Shown here: piece by piece, positions 6,978 to 8,678 of the stretch | How the letters are laid out: the number at the start of each line of letters is the position of its first letter | Numbering within the stretch: the first letter of the stretch is position 1 | DNA from: Bacteroidota bacterium | Lineage (GTDB): Bacteria; Bacteroidota; Bacteroidia; Chitinophagales; Saprospiraceae | DNA: 8,678 bases | NCBI GenBank assembly: GCA_024277695.1 | Contig: JAJRUR010000312.1 | Coordinates: 1-8,678, forward strand | Direction of reading: 5' to 3' | Program-made: the position numbers and the translations under genes | The notes under the pieces: generated by a model | Databases searched by the model: none | Seen by the model: only the letters and a program-made list of their open reading frames with translations | What the model was told of the DNA's origin: nothing

Positions 6978-7766
6978 ATGGATTACAGGCTAAAATGGAT
7001 AGGAGGAGCAACTGTAATCATCACCATAGGACAATTAAAAATAGCCGTTGATCCCGTGTTGTGTCCCAAAGGGACCATCCAAGATTACTTTTGGTTCAAA
7101 TCAGCAAGACTCGAAGACCCTATATTTGCATCAAGTGACTTTGAAGATATAGACTTATGGCTGATTACGCATGACCATGAGGATCATCTGGACGATATCG
7201 GAATATCTTATATATCCAAAACATCAAAAATTATTAGCAATCCCAATGGTTCAAAAAAACTATTAAAAAATAACCTGAACAATATCCGTATGCTACGCTG
7301 GGGGCAAAGTACAACATCCCAGATCAAAGAATACCGGATAGAAGTAGAAGCTATACCTGCTATACACGGTATTAATCCATTGAGTGCTATACTAGCCGGA
7401 AGAGGTAATGGATATTATCTGAAGATTTGGAAGGCTGATCAAGAGTTATACATCTATATCACCGGAGATATGGTCTATAAGAAGAAAACGATCAAAGCAC
7501 TCCAAGGCAAAAAGGTGGATTTGCTCATAGCCAATATGGGCGCAGCCCAACAAGGCAGTTGGATTATGACATTGACCCTCAATGCCGAGATGTTAAAAAA
7601 AATGATCGGACAACTGCATCCCACAACAGTTATTCCGGTACATTTTGGGACATTTGAGCATTACAAAGAACCTGTAGAAGAAGTCAAAGCCCTCCAAGAC
7701 CAAAAGATACAGATATTGGATACCGGAGATTGGTATGATACTACTGCTGTTTCTGATCTGCAATAG
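6978..7766 (+). CDS. UlaG-like metallo-beta-lactamase-fold hydrolase
   Basis: A 262-residue cytoplasmic protein of the MBL fold, resembling the UlaG/UPF0173 group of metal-dependent hydrolases; the substrate is not identifiable. Opening strands RLKWIGGATVIIT and KIAVDPVL are typical of the group. Metal ligands are present in order: HDHEDH (H65, H67, D69, H70), H130 in AIHGINP, D164 in TGDMVY, and H222 in PVHFGTFEHY. This gives a complete two-metal site. No signal peptide is seen. The ATG lies 14 bases after the lepB stop, with no promoter box or terminator between, so cotranscription with lepB is likely. The start is preceded by A-rich sequence (GAAATC) rather than a Shine-Dalgarno motif. Lactonase, phosphodiesterase or N-acyl-phosphatidylethanolamine phospholipase-like activity is possible; none can be chosen. 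Confidence 0.88.
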   Translation: MDYRLKWIGGATVIITIGQLKIAVDPVLCPKGTIQDYFWFKSARLEDPIFASSDFEDIDLWLITHDHEDHLDDIGISYISKTSKIISNPNGSKKLLKNNLNNIRMLRWGQSTTSQIKEYRIEVEAIPAIHGINPLSAILAGRGNGYYLKIWKADQELYIYITGDMVYKKKTIKALQGKKVDLLIANMGAAQQGSWIMTLTLNAEMLKKMIGQLHPTTVIPVHFGTFEHYKEPVEEVKALQDQKIQILDTGDWYDTTAVSDLQ

Positions 7767-7768
7767 TC

Positions 7769-7794
7769 GTTTTTATAAAAACCGGAACTTTTTT
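7769..7794 (+). terminator. Weak candidate terminator after the MBL-fold gene
   Basis: Just after the stop codon there is a perfect palindrome TTTTTATAAAAA (7770-7781), extended by one G-C pair, and then a run of six T at 7789-7794. The stem is almost all A-T and would be unstable, so it may only slow polymerase before the tRNA promoter. Confidence 0.25.
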
Positions 7795-7818
7795 AGGGTG
7801 ACTAAAGTTAAACTATTG

Positions 7819-7826
7819 TATCTTTG
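7819..7826 (+). promoter_or_regulatory. Bacteroidota -7 promoter box for the initiator tRNA gene
   Basis: TATCTTTG is a full match to TAnnTTTG, 22 bases before the first base of the mature tRNA. Transcription would begin around 7831-7834, leaving a short 5' leader for RNase P to remove. The -33 region is T-rich but has no clear TTG. Confidence 0.65.
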
Positions 7827-7848
7827 CCATCCCAAACAATAAATACAT

Positions 7849-7921
<73 letters not shown>

Positions 7922-7924
7922 CAA

Positions 7925-7966
7925 AGAGAGGTTGTCTGAACATATCAGGCGACCTCTTTCTATTTT
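7925..7966. terminator. Bidirectional intrinsic terminator between tRNA-fMet and the sugar transferase
   Basis: GAGGTTGTCTGA (7928-7939) pairs with TCAGGCGACCTC (7945-7956) around a five-base loop, giving 12 bp with two G-U pairs. It extends outward by three more pairs (7925-7927 with 7957-7959). T-rich sequence (TTTCTATTTT) follows on the plus strand. On the minus strand the hairpin abuts the TAG stop of the sugar transferase at 7960 and is followed by CTCTTTGT. It probably ends both convergent transcripts. Confidence 0.75.
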
Positions 7967-8678
7967 CCCTTACCTTGGATCAGTACGAGTAGAGTATAAA
8001 ACATAATTTTGAAGTCCAAAGCCAGCGACATGTTTTCTATGTCGAGTATATCGAATTTGAGACGTTGGATCATCTGCTCGATATTAGAAGCGTAGCCGTA
8101 TTTGACTTGCCCCCAAGAAGTAATGCCTGGCCGGACTTTGAGTAAGTGTTTATAATGAGGTGCGCGCTTCTGTATCTGATCAATATAATACTGGCGTTCG
8201 GGGCGCGGACCTACCAAGGACATTTCGCCTCGGAGCACATTCCAAAACTGGGGTAATTCATCCAGACGATACTTGCGCATAACCGCCCCCCATTTGGTTA
8301 TTCTCGGATCACCATCTAGTGAAAGTTGCGGTCCCATAGACTCCGCATCTTGGTACATCGACCTAAACTTATAGATGTAAAACGGTTTTCCGTGCCATCC
8401 TATACGATCCTGCTTAAATAATATAGGTCCGGGGGAGGACATTTTCACCTTGAGTGCGATCAATAGATACAGGGGTGATAAAAGAATCAGTGCCAAAAGA
8501 GATACGACGATGTCTATCAAGCGCTTGAGTAGCTGCTGCCACCTAGGCATTAGGTCTTGATTGATCTCGATCAACACTGCCCCATAGATATGGCTCATCT
8601 TCACTGTACCGAGCAAGATATCGTACAGATCCGGAACGATTTTGACTAATACCTTTTCTTTGTAATCAAATAAACTAT
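7960..8678 (-). CDS. Polyprenyl glycosylphosphotransferase (sugar transferase), 5'-partial
   Basis: C-terminal part of a membrane enzyme that moves a sugar-1-phosphate from a nucleotide sugar to undecaprenyl phosphate, the first step of exopolysaccharide, capsule or O-antigen synthesis. The frame stays open to the window edge (base 8678), so the start is missing. A TTG at 8616 or ATG at 8598 would be false starts. The upstream part (KVLVKIVPDLYDILLG, about 8655-8608) is the end of the CoA-binding-like domain found in long WbaP-type enzymes. Then come KRLIDI, a hydrophobic re-entrant helix containing a Ser-Pro kink (LLSPLY), LFKQDRIG, FYIYKFRSM, the catalytic Asp-Glu pair in RLDELPQ (8262-8257), EMSLVGPRPE and RPGITSWGQV. 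These are the conserved bacterial sugar transferase blocks (PF02397). Which sugar is used cannot be told. The gene converges on tRNA-fMet with a shared terminator. Confidence 0.93.
   Translation of the reverse strand, partial: SLFDYKEKVLVKIVPDLYDILLGTVKMSHIYGAVLIEINQDLMPRWQQLLKRLIDIVVSLLALILLSPLYLLIALKVKMSSPGPILFKQDRIGWHGKPFYIYKFRSMYQDAESMGPQLSLDGDPRITKWGAVMRKYRLDELPQFWNVLRGEMSLVGPRPERQYYIDQIQKRAPHYKHLLKVRPGITSWGQVKYGYASNIEQMIQRLKFDILDIENMSLALDFKIMFYTLLVLIQGKGK

Noticed and set aside
7121..7128. TATATTTG box as a promoter inside the MBL-fold gene
   Set aside because: It is within coding sequence with no start codon or gene suitably downstream; treated as a chance match and a reminder of the background rate.

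Overview
The window reads as chromosomal, housekeeping-type DNA from a member of the Bacteroidota. Supporting signs seen in the sequence are: -7 boxes of the Bacteroidota type (TAnnTTTG) just upstream of several genes; translation starts preceded by A/T-rich sequence and no Shine-Dalgarno motif; a signal peptidase I with an N-terminal DUF5684-like membrane domain and a large periplasmic insertion; and a polyprenyl glycosylphosphotransferase of the type common in that phylum. I lean towards a Saprospiria- or Chitinophagia-like lineage, but the sequence alone does not settle this.

Layout. Positions 1-1323 (+) carry a lipoprotein di-haem cytochrome c peroxidase (MauG/CcpA family) whose 5' end lies off the window. 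It converges on an alpha/beta hydrolase at 1348-2193 (-). A 169-base divergent intergenic region (2194-2362) holds outward-facing promoter boxes for the hydrolase and for a VLCAD-like acyl-CoA dehydrogenase (2363-4165, +). Three further plus-strand genes follow: a YihY/BrkB-family membrane protein (4253-5131), signal peptidase I (5203-6963) and a UlaG-like metallo-beta-lactamase-fold hydrolase (6978-7766). The last two are 14 bases apart and probably cotranscribed. An initiator tRNA-fMet (7849-7921) with its own -7 box comes next. A hairpin terminator then separates it from a convergent, 5'-truncated sugar transferase on the minus strand (7960-8678).

How the genes relate. They do not form one pathway. 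The peroxidase acts in the periplasm, the dehydrogenase in fatty-acid beta-oxidation, LepB in protein export, and the sugar transferase starts a cell-surface polysaccharide on a lipid carrier. I found no CRISPR array, transposase, phage gene, toxin-antitoxin pair or other defence-like cassette, and no gene-free stretch longer than about 170 bases. I do not see a new biological system here. The points worth a second look are start-site corrections, very short promoter-to-start distances, an unusual C1/U72 end pair in the initiator tRNA, the enlarged LepB, and a paired-cysteine tail on the peroxidase.
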